A stretch of DNA of 64,000 nucleotides from Bog-756 sp963845485. GTDB taxonomy: Bacteria > Actinomycetota > Acidimicrobiia > Acidimicrobiales > RAAP-2. A program made the translations under genes and the position numbers. Positions 63,592 through 64,000 of this stretch are shown piece by piece. Under the pieces are notes generated by a model that had not been told where the DNA came from, did not search any database, and saw nothing but the letters and a program-made list of their open reading frames with translations. How positions within the stretch are numbered: the first letter of the stretch is position 1; every line of letters starts with the position of its first letter. The stretch covers positions 124,001-188,000 of the forward strand of contig CAWJSI010000012.1 in the NCBI GenBank assembly GCA_963845485.1, written 5' to 3'.

Positions 63592-64000
63592 AACGGAACG
63601 AACGGGGCCACCGAAACACGGCGCTGGGCCTAGTGCTCATCGCGAGCTGCCTGGCGGCTGTCTCCCCGGGCGGGATCGCTGGGGCAAAGAGCGCCGGCCC
63701 CTCGGGAAGTCAAGTCCCTGACTCGGCCGTAGCGATCGGGGCTCACGCCACGGGTTCACCGTTCTCGAGCGGGCAGATCATCGAGGTCTCGATCCCGGCC
63801 AATCCGGTGTTGCCGGCCGATGGATTTGCCACCATCTACGAGTGTGCCGATCCCGATGGCCTTCCGGACAACGATCCGACATCGATGTCCGCAGATCAGT
63901 GCGATCCGCTCACTATTCAGGGAGACACGGTCCACATCCAGTCTGACGGGTCAGTCGACTATATGAACTATGAGCTGTTCTCGCTCCCGAGCACTGACTC
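63588..64000 (+). CDS. exported protein, 3' partial
   Basis: Open from GTG 63588 to the window end (137 codons). A signal peptide (TALGLVLIASCLAAVSPGGI ending AGAKSAG) is followed by a beta-rich part with FSSGQIIEVSIPANP and Cys residues in YECADPDG and QCDP, which resembles neocarzinostatin-like or Ig-like surface domains only in general character. It overlaps the preceding small gene by four bases. The C-terminus, and hence any anchor, is outside the window. Confidence 0.65.
   Translation, partial: MKRNERGHRNTALGLVLIASCLAAVSPGGIAGAKSAGPSGSQVPDSAVAIGAHATGSPFSSGQIIEVSIPANPVLPADGFATIYECADPDGLPDNDPTSMSADQCDPLTIQGDTVHIQSDGSVDYMNYELFSLPSTD

Overview
The window is GC-rich DNA with dense genes, frequent GTG starts and many ATGA/GTGA overlaps. 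It looks like chromosomal sequence from a high-GC actinomycete-like bacterium, and Acidimicrobiia is my best guess. Supporting signs are a twin-arginine lipid/solute-binding protein, an ECF sigma factor of the TPR-tailed type with its DGPF partner, an actinobacterial-style ilvB-ilvN-ilvC operon with a leader-peptide attenuator, and many fatty-acid or ketone type oxidoreductases. I see no rRNA, tRNA, CRISPR array, insertion sequence or phage gene.

Region 1 (1-16354) is a polyamine/amine uptake and oxidation locus. It holds a partial DAO-type flavin oxidase with a cupin, a carotenoid oxygenase, an ADP-forming acyl-CoA synthetase with a PYROXD2-like oxidoreductase, a TetR regulator, a PotABCD-type ABC transporter split into two convergent units, a class III aminotransferase, an aldehyde dehydrogenase and an NAD-dependent formate dehydrogenase. 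A 16-bp palindrome, GACTGA-NTGT-TCAGTC, occurs four times here, each time in front of one of these transcription units. This makes a local TetR regulon the simplest reading.

Region 2 (16443-29195) is mixed metabolism: an OafA-like acyltransferase; an SDR/TetR pair facing a VOC protein and a Baeyer-Villiger-type monooxygenase; an aldo/keto reductase; a thiolase with its DUF35 zinc-ribbon partner; glutamate decarboxylase; a potassium channel; and small membrane proteins. Region 3 (29374-46105) has a large LuxR/MalT-like regulator, a true formylglycine-generating enzyme, DUF2252, an aquaporin-family channel, DUF6325/SHOCT/DUF202 proteins, an orphan ParA, an ECF42-like sigma factor with its DGPF protein, and a run of haloalkane dehalogenase, PhyH dioxygenase and a dimethylformamidase-like protein.

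Region 4 (46129-53266) is branched-chain amino acid synthesis. ilvD lies on the minus strand. ilvB-ilvN-ilvC lie on the plus strand behind a 15-residue leader peptide rich in Leu/Ile/Val and a terminator hairpin. Region 5 (53276-64000) is a cell-surface region. Three exported proteins (phosphoesterase, propeller-like, Asp-box protein) share the C-terminal pattern PE[AS]P-x4-LPV followed by a membrane segment and an Arg cluster, which may be an undescribed surface-sorting signal. Next to them are a GH114-like glycosidase and a further exported protein cut by the window end.

Three genes (aminotransferase, phosphoesterase, one small membrane protein) are each broken by one extra base in a short homopolymer. 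This may be sequence error rather than gene decay.
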